From the NCBI RefSeq assembly GCF_030731045.1, contig NZ_JAVALS010000008.1, positions 1-64,000 on the forward strand: a stretch of DNA of 64,000 bases, given 5' to 3'. Of the stretch, positions 8,961 to 17,618 are shown piece after piece (the first letter of the stretch is position 1; every line of letters starts with the position of its first letter). A program made the position numbers and the translations under genes. Source of the stretch: Arthrobacter horti (lineage in GTDB: Bacteria; Actinomycetota; Actinomycetes; Actinomycetales; Micrococcaceae). The notes beneath the pieces are model-generated. The model did not search any database. It was given only the letters and a program-made list of their open reading frames with translations, and had not been told where the DNA came from.

Positions 8961-9775
8961 CACTCACCATGGGGCCCAGCCTGCTCTTCTGTCCTGCGGA
9001 CCGGCCCGAACGCTTTGCCAAGGCCGCTGAGCGGGCCGACGCCGTCATCCTCGACCTCGAGGACGCTGTCGCGGGCGGGGACAAGGCCGCGGCCCGGGAC
9101 GCGCTCGCGGACCCGGCCAACCTCCTGGACCCGGCCCGGACCATCGTGCGCGTCAACCCGGTGGCGACGCGCGAGCTGCGCCTGGACCTGGCCGCCGTCG
9201 CCAAGACCCCGTACCGGACGCTCATGCTCGCCAAGGCGGAGAGCGGGCAGCAACTGGACGTCCTGCGCGACTACCAGGTCCTGGCTCTCTGCGAAACGGC
9301 GCGCGGCGTGCTCAACGCCGCGGAGATCGCGGCCCGGCGGAATGTCGTAGGTCTCATGTGGGGCGCCGAAGACCTGATCGCGTCCCTGGGCGGAACGTCC
9401 AGCCGGGACGCCTCGGGCCGGTACCGGGATGTGGCGCGCCACGCGCGCTCCCAGGTGCTGCTGGCCGCCGGCGCCTATGGCAAAGCGGCCGTGGACGCCG
9501 TGTACGTGAACATCCCGGACCTCGAAGGCCTGGCCGCGGAGGCCGAGGACGCCGTCGCCTCCGGTTTCGCCGCCAAGGCCTGCATCCACCCCGGCCAAGT
9601 GGCCACCGTCCGCGCGGCCTACCGGCCCGGCGAGGACGCCGTGCGCAACGCCCAGGAGCTCCTGGAAGCCGCCGCGTCCGCCGGGAACGGCGTCTTCAGT
9701 CACGAGGGCCGCATGATCGACGGCCCCATCCTCCGCCACGCGGAGTCCGTGCTGCGGCGCGCCGGCCTCGCCTGA
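8957..9775 (+). CDS. citE: CitE-like hydroxyacyl-CoA lyase (HpcH/HpaI aldolase fold)
   Basis: 272 aa, CitE-like, TIM-barrel. [13 protein letters not shown] at the N-terminus binds Co[10 protein letters not shown] (about 31-39) and [13 protein letters not shown] (about 134) supply acidic metal ligands. The C-terminal KACIHPGQV is typical. No citrate lyase alpha or gamma gene is nearby, so it is not citrate lyase. The M. tuberculosis homologue Rv2498c is reported as an (R)-HMG-CoA/beta-hydroxyacyl-CoA lyase, which fits the operon: cleavage to acetyl-CoA plus acetoacetate, the latter used by ScoAB. Last gene of the operon, ATGA-coupled to maoC. Confidence 0.88.
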   Translation: MTLTMGPSLLFCPADRPERFAKAAERADAVILDLEDAVAGGDKAAARDALADPANLLDPARTIVRVNPVATRELRLDLAAVAKTPYRTLMLAKAESGQQLDVLRDYQVLALCETARGVLNAAEIAARRNVVGLMWGAEDLIASLGGTSSRDASGRYRDVARHARSQVLLAAGAYGKAAVDAVYVNIPDLEGLAAEAEDAVASGFAAKACIHPGQVATVRAAYRPGEDAVRNAQELLEAAASAGNGVFSHEGRMIDGPILRHAESVLRRAGLA

Positions 9776-9812
9776 GGCGAGCGCCGGTTCGGCACCCCGG
9801 CGGCTTCTCCGG

Positions 9813-9818
9813 GATACT
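9813..9818 (+). promoter_or_regulatory. -10 element of dxr (leaderless layout)
   Basis: GATACT ends 6 nt before the dxr ATG at 9825, with no Shine-Dalgarno sequence in between, so transcription probably starts at the A of the ATG. No clear -35 was seen. Confidence 0.5.
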
Positions 9819-9824
9819 GGACCC

Positions 9825-10994
9825 ATGCGTTCAGTGACCCTGCTCGGCTCCACCGGCTCCATCGGCACCCAGGCGATCGACGTCGTCGATGACGCTCCGC
9901 ACCGCTTCCGGGTGAAGGCGCTGAGCGCCGGGGGAGGGAATCTCGAACTGCTCGCGCGGCAGGCCGTGCACGTACGTGCCGAGGCCGTGGGTGTGGCGTC
10001 TGACGATGATGGCCGCTTCCGCGGGCTGCTCGCCGATGAGGCCGCGCAGGCCGGCGCGCGGGACTATGCCCCGGAGCTGTACTTCGGGCCCGACGCCTCG
10101 ACGCGTATCGCATCCATCCCGGTGGACGTGGTTCTCAATGGGATCACGGGATCCATCGGCCTGGCGCCCACACTGGCGGCGCTGGAGAGCGGCGCCACTC
10201 TGGCCCTGGCCAACAAGGAATCCCTCATCGTGGGTGGCGCGCTCGTCAAAGACAAGGCCCGTCCCGGGCAGATCGTCCCGGTCGATTCCGAACACTCCGC
10301 GATCGCCCAATGCCTGCTGTCCGGCACTGCCGCCGAGGTGGACCGGCTGATCCTGACGGCGTCCGGCGGGCCCTTCCGCGGGCGCAGCCGCGACGAGCTG
10401 AAGCACGTGACCCCGGAACAGGCTCTGGCCCACCCCACCTGGGACATGGGGCTCATGGTCACCACCAACTCCGCCACCCTGGTGAACAAGGGCCTGGAGC
10501 TCATCGAGGCCCACTTGCTCTTCGACGTGCCACTGGACCGGATCGACGTGGTGGTCCACCCGCAGTCCGTGGTCCACTCCATGGTCCAGTTCGTGGACGG
10601 GTCCACCATCGCCCAGGCGTCCCCGCCGGACATGCGCCTGCCGATCGCGCTCGGCATGGCGTGGCCGGAGCGCGTGGCACACGCCGCCGCGCCCTGCGAC
10701 TGGACCCAGGCGACCCAGTGGACGTTCGAACCGCTCGACGCGGTCGCATTCCCCGCCGTCGACCTCGCCAAGGATGCCGCCAAGCAGGGCGGCACCCACC
10801 CGGCCGTGTTCAACGCCGCCAACGAAGAAGCCGTCCTGGCCTTCCACCGCGGCGCCATCGGTTTCACGGACATCGTGGACACCGTGGAGGCGGTGCTCGC
10901 GGAGCACTCGGACAACGCCCAGCTGAGCGTCGACTCGGTGCTCGCCGCGGAACAATGGGCACGGAAACGCGCTCACGATCGTTTGAGTTCTTGA
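9825..10994 (+). CDS. dxr: 1-deoxy-D-xylulose 5-phosphate reductoisomerase
   Basis: 389 aa. It converts DXP to MEP with NADPH, the second step of the MEP isoprenoid pathway. The N-terminal NADPH loop is [26 protein letters not shown] (about 130) and [12 protein letters not shown] (about 153, Asp and Glu metal ligands) are active-site motifs, as is [10 protein letters not shown]. Length is normal. It is followed after 34 nt by rseP, and ispG lies 2 kb downstream, the usual actinobacterial dxr-rseP-ispG arrangement. The promoter directly abuts the start codon. Confidence 0.96.
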   Translation: MRSVTLLGSTGSIGTQAIDVVDDAPHRFRVKALSAGGGNLELLARQAVHVRAEAVGVASDDDGRFRGLLADEAAQAGARDYAPELYFGPDASTRIASIPVDVVLNGITGSIGLAPTLAALESGATLALANKESLIVGGALVKDKARPGQIVPVDSEHSAIAQCLLSGTAAEVDRLILTASGGPFRGRSRDELKHVTPEQALAHPTWDMGLMVTTNSATLVNKGLELIEAHLLFDVPLDRIDVVVHPQSVVHSMVQFVDGSTIAQASPPDMRLPIALGMAWPERVAHAAAPCDWTQATQWTFEPLDAVAFPAVDLAKDAAKQGGTHPAVFNAANEEAVLAFHRGAIGFTDIVDTVEAVLAEHSDNAQLSVDSVLAAEQWARKRAHDRLSS

Positions 10995-11028
10995 TGGATA
11001 TGAAATTCTCTGCCGGAGGCTGGCGACC

Positions 11029-12357
11029 ATGACCGTGCTGCTGTTCGTGGGAGGGGTGCTCTTCGTGGCGCTCGGCATCGCCGTGTCGATCGCCCTCCAC
11101 GAGGTCGGGCATCTGCTGCCCGCCAAGTTGTTCAAGGTCCGGGTCACCCGGTACATGATCGGCTTCGGCCCGACGGTCATCTCCCGGAAGAAGGGCGAGA
11201 CCGAATACGGCATCAAGGCCCTGCCCATCGGCGGCTACGTCCAGATGATCGGCATGTACCCGCCCAATCCGGAGGATGGCAGCCTGCGCTCCTCCAGTAC
11301 GGGAATGTTCCAGAACCTTGCCCGTCAGGCCCGTCAGGCCTCCAGCGAGGAGGTGGGGCCGGGGGATGAGAACCGGGTGTTCTACCGCCTTCCCGTGTGG
11401 AAGAAGATGATCATCATGCTCGGCGGCCCGGCCATGAACACCGTGCTCGGCATCCTGTTCACCGCGATCCTGCTCATGGGCTTCGGGACGCCCCAGGCCT
11501 CCACCACGCTCTCCACCGTTTCCGCCTGCCAGACGACGCAGGGCCAGGAGAATTCCACCGACACCAGTAACTGCACCCCCGCGCCCGCCGCGGCGGCCGG
11601 TCTCAGGCCCGGTGACACCATCGTCAGCTACGACGGCCGGACGGTCACCGACTGGAGCACCCTGACCGAGTGGATCCGCCAGTCCGCCGGGCGCAGTGTG
11701 CCTCTCGTCTACGAGCGCGGCGGACAGCGGATCAGCACCACCATCACCCCCGTGCTGACCGCGCGCCCCGTCTACGGCGCAGACGGGCAGCCCCGGCGGG
11801 ACGCGGCCGGTAACTCCGTGACCCAGAAGGTCGGGTTCGTCGGCGTCGGGCCGCAGCAGGCGTTCGTGCCGCAGGGCCCCGAGACCGTGCTGCCCGCCGT
11901 CGGGACCCAGATCTCCCAGGTGTCCCATGTGGTCCTGGACCTTCCCGCGAAGGTCGTCGGCGTGGCCAAGGCCGCCTTCAGCTCCGCTCCGCGCGATCCG
12001 AACGGCCCCATCAGCGTGGTGGGCGTCGGCCGGGTGGCCGGGGAGGTCTCCGCCATGGAGAGCGTGCCGCTCAAGGCCCGGCTCGCCACCCTCGTGGGGA
12101 TCCTGGCCGGACTGAACTTCGCCCTCGCCATCTTCAACCTCATCCCGCTGCCCCCGCTCGACGGCGGCCACGTCGCCGGGGCGGTCTACGAGGCAGTGCG
12201 CCGGAGCATCGCCAAGCTCTTCCGTCGTAAGGACCCGGGCCCGTTCGACCTGACCAAGCTGCTGCCGGTGACGTACGGGGTGGCGGGGCTGCTGCTCCTC
12301 ATGAGTGTGCTGCTGATGTACGCGGACATCGTGAAGCCGGTCAATCTGTTCGGTTGA
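11029..12357 (+). CDS. rseP: Site-2 intramembrane zinc metalloprotease (M50, RseP/Rip1-like)
   Basis: 442 aa membrane protease. Zinc motif HEVGH at residues 24-28 lies in the first membrane helix. The second conserved active-site segment, NLIPLPPLDGGH (about 370-381), supplies the Asp ligand. A PDZ domain lies around 185-240 (AAGLRPGDTIVSYDG) and a final membrane helix lies near the C-terminus. It cuts membrane-bound anti-sigma factors or cell-division proteins; the M. tuberculosis homologue Rip1 (Rv2869c) has the same neighbours. The gene ends 9 nt before a very long hairpin that may stop transcription. Partner substrates are not visible here. Confidence 0.94.
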   Translation: MTVLLFVGGVLFVALGIAVSIALHEVGHLLPAKLFKVRVTRYMIGFGPTVISRKKGETEYGIKALPIGGYVQMIGMYPPNPEDGSLRSSSTGMFQNLARQARQASSEEVGPGDENRVFYRLPVWKKMIIMLGGPAMNTVLGILFTAILLMGFGTPQASTTLSTVSACQTTQGQENSTDTSNCTPAPAAAAGLRPGDTIVSYDGRTVTDWSTLTEWIRQSAGRSVPLVYERGGQRISTTITPVLTARPVYGADGQPRRDAAGNSVTQKVGFVGVGPQQAFVPQGPETVLPAVGTQISQVSHVVLDLPAKVVGVAKAAFSSAPRDPNGPISVVGVGRVAGEVSAMESVPLKARLATLVGILAGLNFALAIFNLIPLPPLDGGHVAGAVYEAVRRSIAKLFRRKDPGPFDLTKLLPVTYGVAGLLLLMSVLLMYADIVKPVNLFG

Positions 12358-12365
12358 CGTTTGGC

Positions 12366-12471
12366 GCGGGGAGCTGCCCGATGCTCCGCATGCTCGCTCG
12401 TGAAGACTCAGCCTTCCAGGCTGAGTCTTCACTCGCTTGGACGCATGCTTCCGCATCAGACAGCTCCCCGC
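12366..12471. repeat. 106-bp imperfect palindrome with a perfect 14-bp core hairpin
   Basis: Core arms GTGAAGACTCAGCC (12400-12413) and GGCTGAGTCTTCAC (12419-12432) are perfect, with loop TTCCA. Outer arms GCGGGGAGCTG (12366-12376) and CAGCTCCCCGC (12461-12471) are also perfect, and the stretches between them are largely complementary (GATGC...GCATGC against GCATGC...GCATC). There is no T-tract. It follows rseP, so it may act as a terminator or mRNA-stabilising end. Its size and symmetry also suit a dispersed palindromic repeat. Confidence 0.8.
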
Positions 12472-12632
12472 CATTGCCGTCCCGTCGAACGTGACTGATC
12501 CGGCACGAAGCACGGCACGTCAGGTGTGGTGGGGTTGACCGACCCGGGGTGCGCCGGGTTCCTGGTGGCGGGCGGAGCATCTGCCGTCTGCCGTCACACA
12601 CGGCGGCTCCGCGTACGTCCAGGTGGGAGGGA

Positions 12633-12638
12633 TAGAGT
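12633..12638 (+). promoter_or_regulatory. -10 element of the YciI-family gene (leaderless layout)
   Basis: TAGAGT, then 6 nt, then the ATG at 12645. A GGGAGG lies upstream of the hexamer and would not be in the transcript. Confidence 0.5.
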
Positions 12639-12644
12639 AGGCGC

Positions 12645-12938
12645 ATGACTGTTTTCGCCGTGGAATACGTGTACGACGACGCGACGGCCGCCGTGCGCGA
12701 TGAGGTCCGTCCTGCGCATCGCGCCTGGCTGGGCGGCCTTGCCGAGGAGGGCATGGTGCTCGCCTCCGGTCCGACCGACTCCGGCGCCGGTGCGCTGATC
12801 CTGGTGGTGGCCGAGGACCGGCCGGCCCTGGAGGAGCTGCTGCGTCAGGATCCGTTCCAGGTTCAGGGCCTGGTGGCCTCCACGAGCGCCCGGGACTGGA
12901 ATCCCGTCATCGGCCGGCTCGTCGAGTTCGCCGCCTGA
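12645..12938 (+). CDS. YciI-family protein
   Basis: 97 aa, a single YCII domain (dimeric alpha/beta barrel). FAVEYVYDD forms the first strand, [21 protein letters not shown] carries the conserved His and Gly, and DPFQVQGLV is the typical C-terminal motif. Such proteins resemble muconolactone isomerase, but most have no known substrate. It lies between rseP and ispG, reads in the same direction as both, and has its own promoter. Role unknown. Confidence 0.85.
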   Translation: MTVFAVEYVYDDATAAVRDEVRPAHRAWLGGLAEEGMVLASGPTDSGAGALILVVAEDRPALEELLRQDPFQVQGLVASTSARDWNPVIGRLVEFAA

Positions 12939-12979
12939 GTCTCAACAGTCCCGTCAGAACCAGAACTGAGGAATCTCCA

Positions 12980-14143
12980 GTGACATCGGTCAGCCTTGGA
13001 ATGCCGTCCGCCCCGCCGCCCGTCCTCGCACCGCGGCGCAAGACCCGCCAGATCAAGGTGGGTCCCGTGGGTGTCGGCTCGGACTCGCCCATCAGCGTGC
13101 AGTCCATGACCACCACCCCCACCACGGACATCAATGCCACGCTGCAGCAGATCGCCGAGCTCACGGCCTCAGGCTGCGACATCGTGCGCGTGGCCTGTCC
13201 GTCCGCGGACGACGCAGCGGCCCTGCCGATCATCGCCAAGAAGTCGCAGATCCCGGTCATCGCGGACATCCACTTCCAGCCGAAGTACGTCTTCGCGGCC
13301 ATTGAGGCCGGCTGTGCCGCGGTCCGCGTGAACCCTGGCAACATCCGCAAGTTCGATGACCAGGTCAAGGAGATCGCCCAGGCCGCCAAGGACCACGGCA
13401 CCTCCATCCGCATCGGTGTGAACGCCGGATCCCTGGAGCCCGGCCTGCTCAAGAAGTACGGCAAGGCCACCCCGGAGGCCCTGGTGGAGTCCGCGGTCTG
13501 GGAGGCCAGCCTGTTCGAAGAGCACGGCTTCCACGACTTCAAGATCTCCGTCAAGCACAATGATCCCGTGGTCATGGTGGCCGCCTACGAGATGCTGGCC
13601 GAGAAGGGCGACTGGCCGCTGCACCTCGGTGTCACCGAGGCCGGCCCGGCCTTCCAGGGCACCATCAAGTCCGCCACCGCGTTCGGCGCGCTGCTGTCCA
13701 AGGGCATCGGCGACACCATCCGCGTCTCCCTGTCCGCCCCTCCGGTGGAGGAGGTCAAGGTGGGCAACCAGATCCTGCAATCCCTGAACCTGCGTCCTCG
13801 CAAGCTGGAGATCGTCTCCTGCCCCTCCTGTGGCCGTGCCCAGGTGGACGTGTACACCCTGGCCGAGCAGGTCACCTCCGGCCTGGAAGGCATGGAGGTC
13901 CCGTTGCGCGTGGCCGTCATGGGCTGCGTCGTGAACGGGCCCGGCGAAGCCCGTGAAGCCGATCTGGGCGTCGCCTCCGGAAACGGCAAGGGCCAGATCT
14001 TCGTCAAGGGCCAGGTCATCAAGACCGTGCCCGAGCACGAGATCGTCGAAACGCTGATCGAAGAAGCCATGCGCATCGCCGAGGAAATGGAGTCCGATGA
14101 CCCGAGCGCTCCCTCCGGCAGTCCTGTGGTCTCCGTCTCCTGA
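12980..14143 (+). CDS. ispG: 4-hydroxy-3-methylbut-2-enyl diphosphate synthase (flavodoxin)
   Basis: 387 aa GcpE. It reduces MEcPP to HMBPP late in the MEP pathway using a [4Fe-4S] cluster. Cluster ligands Cys281 and Cys284 (SCPSCGR) and Cys316 ([10 protein letters not shown]) are visible, with the conserved Glu following in GPGE. The N-terminal TIM barrel has [10 protein letters not shown] and ADIHFQPKY. Length is that of the bacterial two-domain enzyme. It is preceded by AGGAATCTCCAG and overlaps or abuts the GNAT gene, as in M. tuberculosis (Rv2868c/Rv2867c). Confidence 0.96.
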   Translation: MTSVSLGMPSAPPPVLAPRRKTRQIKVGPVGVGSDSPISVQSMTTTPTTDINATLQQIAELTASGCDIVRVACPSADDAAALPIIAKKSQIPVIADIHFQPKYVFAAIEAGCAAVRVNPGNIRKFDDQVKEIAQAAKDHGTSIRIGVNAGSLEPGLLKKYGKATPEALVESAVWEASLFEEHGFHDFKISVKHNDPVVMVAAYEMLAEKGDWPLHLGVTEAGPAFQGTIKSATAFGALLSKGIGDTIRVSLSAPPVEEVKVGNQILQSLNLRPRKLEIVSCPSCGRAQVDVYTLAEQVTSGLEGMEVPLRVAVMGCVVNGPGEAREADLGVASGNGKGQIFVKGQVIKTVPEHEIVETLIEEAMRIAEEMESDDPSAPSGSPVVSVS

Positions 14144-14162
14144 CGCCATGGCGGGAGGGTCC

Positions 14163-14978
14163 GTGATCCGTGAACTCGTGGACGCGGACCTTCCCGCGCT
14201 CAGGGCACTGGCCCTGCGCGATGAGGCCGTCAATGCCTTCATCCTGGCCCAGACGGGCCGTCCCTGGTGGTCGGCCGGTGCCACCGTGTTCGGAGTGTTT
14301 GAAGGCGGCGCACTCATCGCCGCCTGCTGGGCCGGCGCAAACGTGGTGCCGGTGTCCATGGACCCGTCGCTGGCCCCGCTGTTCGCCTATGCGATCCACG
14401 CCCGGTCGACGCGCTATGCCTCCGTGTTCGGGCCCAGCGACGCGGTCCTGGCGCTCCAGCCGGCCCTGGAGGTGTACGGGCACATGGCCCTCGAGGTCCG
14501 CCGCTCTCAGCCCTTCCTGGTCCATGACGGCCCCGTGCCGCAGGAGTCCGAACCCGGTGTGATCGTGGCGCTGGCGGACGACTTCGAGCGCATCCTCCCC
14601 GCCTCCGCCGCCATGTTCGAAGAGGAGGTCGGCTATTCGCCCTTCCTGGGCGGGCAGGACGTGTACCGGCGGCGCGTCATGAACCTTCTGCGGCAGGGGC
14701 ACACCCTGGCCCGTTTCGGCACCGGCGGCCAGGTGGTCTTCAAAGCCGACCTCGGTGTGGTGACCATGGGGGTCTGCCAGATCCAAGGCGTGTGGATGAA
14801 CCCGGCCCACCGCGGCCAGGGCCTGGCGGCATCCCACGTGGCCGCCGTCGTCGCTCATTCCCGTGCGGTCGCGGCGACCGCCAGCCTGTACGTGAACGAC
14901 TACAACACCGCCGCCCGGAAGGTCTACGAGCGGGTCGGGTTCCGGCAGCACGCCGAGTTCGCCACCGTCCTGTACTGA
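14163..14978 (+). CDS. GNAT acetyltransferase with DUF4081 domain
   Basis: About 271 aa. The N-half is the DUF4081-type domain found in actinobacterial acetyltransferases next to ispG. The C-half is GNAT: GVWMNPAHRGQGLAASHVAA contains the acetyl-CoA loop (R-G-Q-G-L-A), followed by LYVNDYNTAARKVYERVGF. The GTG at 14163 is chosen because GGGAGGG lies 3-9 nt upstream; in-frame ATGs at 14148 and 14097 (inside ispG) are alternatives. Substrate unknown. The pairing with ispG is conserved but unexplained. Confidence 0.88.
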   Translation: MIRELVDADLPALRALALRDEAVNAFILAQTGRPWWSAGATVFGVFEGGALIAACWAGANVVPVSMDPSLAPLFAYAIHARSTRYASVFGPSDAVLALQPALEVYGHMALEVRRSQPFLVHDGPVPQESEPGVIVALADDFERILPASAAMFEEEVGYSPFLGGQDVYRRRVMNLLRQGHTLARFGTGGQVVFKADLGVVTMGVCQIQGVWMNPAHRGQGLAASHVAAVVAHSRAVAATASLYVNDYNTAARKVYERVGFRQHAEFATVLY

Positions 14979-15091
14979 CGGCGGGTTCCGTCATGGGCAG
15001 GTCTGCCCATGTCATATTCGGCTGGCGAGTGGAATAATCCCTGAGGGGCCGTCGGCCCCGTGACGCGAACACCTGGGAAAAGGGGATCTCC

Positions 15092-15808
15092 ATGAAAACA
15101 CTGCGCCGACTCGCCGTTGCCGCCACCGCGGCCGCATTGCTGGGAACCACAGCCTGCTCGGCCACCGGGGGAGCCGCCGGCACTCCGGAGGGCGCCGGTG
15201 CGCCGTCGCCCACCGTCGCTTTCAAGAAATACGACGACGCCGAGCTGGCCACACTGCTTTCCGGCCTCAATGACAGCCAAGGGAAGCCGCTGAAGGTCCT
15301 TCCAGCGACGGACCTGAAGAAGGCCACGGAGCTGGCCAAGACCATGGCGGAGAAAATCAAGGTCACACCTGCCGAATGCTCTGCCCAGGGTGCCGGCTCC
15401 CAGCTGCAGCTCCTGGACAATGCAACCTTGGCCACGGCACTGTCCGATCCCAGCCAGGGGACTTCCGAAGCCGTCAACGTGATCTCCGGCCTGGACCAGA
15501 CGGACCTTGCGGCGAATTTCGCCAAGAGCAAGGACCAGATCGACAAGTGCAAGAAAGTCACCCTCGACATGGGCGGGCTGAACGTCGAATCGAACTCTGA
15601 GCTGCTGGACACGCCGGCGAAGACCCCGGGCACCTTCGTGGTGGCCACCACGGCCACCGTGGCGGGCAAGCCCGGCCGGACCGTCGTAGCCATGGCGGCC
15701 AAGGGCGGCGTGGTCGTGACGGCCACCAGTAAGGGCGGCGCGGATGCGGCGGCGGACGGGGCGAACGCCGTCGCGCTCCTTGACTCCGTGGCCGCGCGCG
15801 TCAAGTAG
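15092..15808 (+). CDS. Secreted lipoprotein, paralogue of the next gene
   Basis: 238 aa. A lipoprotein signal with lipobox GTTAC (Cys about 25), then a short Gly/Pro linker and an alpha/beta-type domain containing two cysteines. The stretch LKVLPATDLKKATELAK...VTPAEC aligns with LQVIPSITLNKALSQAK...TDPEVC of the downstream lipoprotein, so the two arose by duplication. AAAAGGGGATCTCC provides the ribosome site. It may belong to the broad group of actinobacterial extracytoplasmic sensor-like domains, but no named family is certain. Confidence 0.8.
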   Translation: MKTLRRLAVAATAAALLGTTACSATGGAAGTPEGAGAPSPTVAFKKYDDAELATLLSGLNDSQGKPLKVLPATDLKKATELAKTMAEKIKVTPAECSAQGAGSQLQLLDNATLATALSDPSQGTSEAVNVISGLDQTDLAANFAKSKDQIDKCKKVTLDMGGLNVESNSELLDTPAKTPGTFVVATTATVAGKPGRTVVAMAAKGGVVVTATSKGGADAAADGANAVALLDSVAARVK

Positions 15809-15972
15809 TCCGCACGGGCCCGTCTCCGATAGCTGGCGGGCCCGTCCGGGCTGCTGCCCGCTCTTGAGCGCGGCCGACCGGGGGCTTAGCATGATCGCAG
15901 ACGCGACTCCAGGGGGAGGTCTCATGCATCCGGTCCGGCCCCTGCACCGCTCAGAGGGACAAGAGGGACAGC

Positions 15973-16746
15973 ATGAAGCACTCGAGGGGGATCTTCGCCC
16001 TGACCTCCGCACTCGCGCTGTGCCTCAGCGCCTGCACCGTCACCGTGGAAGCCCGGAGTTCCGGTTCCTCCCCATCGCCGGCCGGAGGCGGGTCAGTGGG
16101 TTCCTCCACGCCGTCCCCGGCTCCCACTCCGGCGCAGACTTCGCCGGCGGGTGCCGTTGCCACGTCTGACCTGGCGAACATCCTGGCCCGCGCGGACTAT
16201 CCGTCCGGGATCGACCTCCAGGTGATCCCGTCGATCACGCTGAACAAGGCCCTCAGCCAGGCGAAGAACCTCTTGAAGGGCGTGAAGACGGATCCAGAAG
16301 TCTGCGCGGAGCTGACGCAGACCGCCATGAGCCGCAGCACCTCCGGATTCAATCTGGCCGTGGCCATCAGCGAACCCACGAAGTCGCCGCAGATCTCCGT
16401 TGGTCTGCTGTCCTCCGCGGACCCCTCGGCCCTGGACCGGCAGATCAGTGACGACAAAGCCCAGGTGACCTTGTGCAAGACGGCCACCATGACGGTTCAG
16501 GGAGTCACGATCTCCCTCAAGGCGGTTGAGGTGAGCTCCGCCACGAGGCTCCCTGGAGCGTACAGCTACGCCACCACGATGACCCTTCCCGGCCGTGCGC
16601 CTCAGGTCACGGTCCAGACGACCGCCGTGGTGTCCGGACTCATGGTCCGGGCCTCGGTCATCGGCGATGATGCCACCCAAGGCGCGTCCGAGGCGGGGCA
16701 ACTGGTGGATGCGGTGGCCGCGGCGGTCACCGGCCCGAATTCGTGA
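15973..16746 (+). CDS. Secreted lipoprotein, paralogue of the previous gene
   Basis: 257 aa. Signal peptide with lipobox LSAC (Cys about 21), Ser/Pro-rich linker to about residue 60, then the domain shared with the upstream lipoprotein (two conserved Cys, at TDPEVC and VTLCKTAT). The C-terminal VVSGLMVRASV...VDAVAAAV matches GGVVVTATSKG...LDSVAARV upstream. A GGGACA-type ribosome site lies before the ATG. The gap between the two lipoprotein genes is 164 bp, so each may have its own promoter. Function unknown. Confidence 0.8.
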   Translation: MKHSRGIFALTSALALCLSACTVTVEARSSGSSPSPAGGGSVGSSTPSPAPTPAQTSPAGAVATSDLANILARADYPSGIDLQVIPSITLNKALSQAKNLLKGVKTDPEVCAELTQTAMSRSTSGFNLAVAISEPTKSPQISVGLLSSADPSALDRQISDDKAQVTLCKTATMTVQGVTISLKAVEVSSATRLPGAYSYATTMTLPGRAPQVTVQTTAVVSGLMVRASVIGDDATQGASEAGQLVDAVAAAVTGPNS

Positions 16747-16953
16747 ACAAGCCCGGACGTCCGGTTGAGACGGGGCCGACGCTCGGGCCTGCCCTGGCAC
16801 TTGAACCGGTACGGCGGTGGTTGAAGCCGCGGTCGGGGGAGTGCATCTCAGCGTGAGCGTGATGGCGGAGACGAACACCCTCGACGTGGTGGGCAAAGCG
16901 GACCGCCTGGCCGAGAAGACGGCCAACCTTCTGAAGACTGCCGCGACCCGCTG
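16743..16953 (+). pseudogene. Remnant of a third lipoprotein paralogue (C-terminal part)
   Basis: Directly after the second lipoprotein, the frame from 16805 to the TGA at 16953 reads VVEAAVGGVHLSVSVMAE...KADRLAEKTANLLKTA, closely echoing the C-terminal strand-helix of both upstream lipoproteins (VVV-TATSK...NAVALLDSVAARV). Just before it, in another frame, NKPGRPVET recalls AGKPGRTVV of the first copy. No start, signal or ribosome site is present. It looks like the frameshifted tail of a third tandem copy. Confidence 0.55.
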
Positions 16954-16958
16954 ACGGC

Positions 16959-17618
16959 TCAGCCCGGGCTCTCCAGCGGGTCGCTCAGATACCGCCGTAC
17001 GGCTGGGGCGATCAGCCGGACCACATCCTCCGACGACGCCGAGGCCAGGGGCTCCAGCCGTACCACGTAGCGTGCCAGCATGAGGCCGACGATCTGCGTC
17101 GCCACCAGATTCCCGCGCAGGGCCAGTTCCTCCTGGCTGCCCGGCATCCCCGTCATCACCCGGGCCAGGATGGTCCGGCTCACCACCTCGCGGAGCATGG
17201 CCGTCCGGGTCCGCGAACCGAGGGTGCCGCGGAGGAAGGCCACCATGCGATGCTGGGCCGGGCCCTCCCAGATCCGCAGGACCGCGCGAACGATCTCCTC
17301 GGACCGTACCGCCGGGTCTTGCGAGACCACTCCGGACAGCACCTCGACGGGATCGGCCGGGAGCTCGATGCTGCGGGCGAAGAGCTCCTCCTTCCCATCG
17401 AAGTAGTGATGCACCAGTGCAGGGTCCACCGAGGCCTCACACGCCACCTGACGCAGGCTCGTTCCGTCGAAGCCGTGCTCGGCGAAGAGCCGCTGGGCGG
17501 CGCTCAGGATCCGTTCCCGGCTGTCCTCGCCACCGCTCCGGCGCCCCCGACGGCGACGGGACGGTGGAGAGCCCGCCGTCGCGCCGTCGTCGTGCCCGGA
17601 GGTCCCTGCCGCGCTCAC
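16959..17618 (-). CDS. TetR-family regulator of the adjacent ABC exporter
   Basis: About 219 aa. After a basic low-complexity N-terminus the TetR helix-turn-helix reads RILSAAQRLFAEHGFDGTSL then DPALVHHYFDGKEELF. The GTG at 17618 overlaps the permease stop (GTGA) and has GGAGGCGG upstream; a longer upstream reading runs antiparallel through permease coding sequence and is rejected. It is the third gene of an ATPase-permease-regulator operon, a common self-controlled drug-exporter layout. A perfect 24-bp palindrome at the operon promoter is the likely target. Confidence 0.9.
   Translation of the reverse strand: MSAAGTSGHDDGATAGSPPSRRRRGRRSGGEDSRERILSAAQRLFAEHGFDGTSLRQVACEASVDPALVHHYFDGKEELFARSIELPADPVEVLSGVVSQDPAVRSEEIVRAVLRIWEGPAQHRMVAFLRGTLGSRTRTAMLREVVSRTILARVMTGMPGSQEELALRGNLVATQIVGLMLARYVVRLEPLASASSEDVVRLIAPAVRRYLSDPLESPG

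Noticed and set aside
8957-9775. Citrate lyase beta subunit
   Set aside because: No alpha or gamma subunit or accessory genes are present, and the operon is acyl-CoA catabolic, so a CitE-like hydroxyacyl-CoA lyase is more likely.
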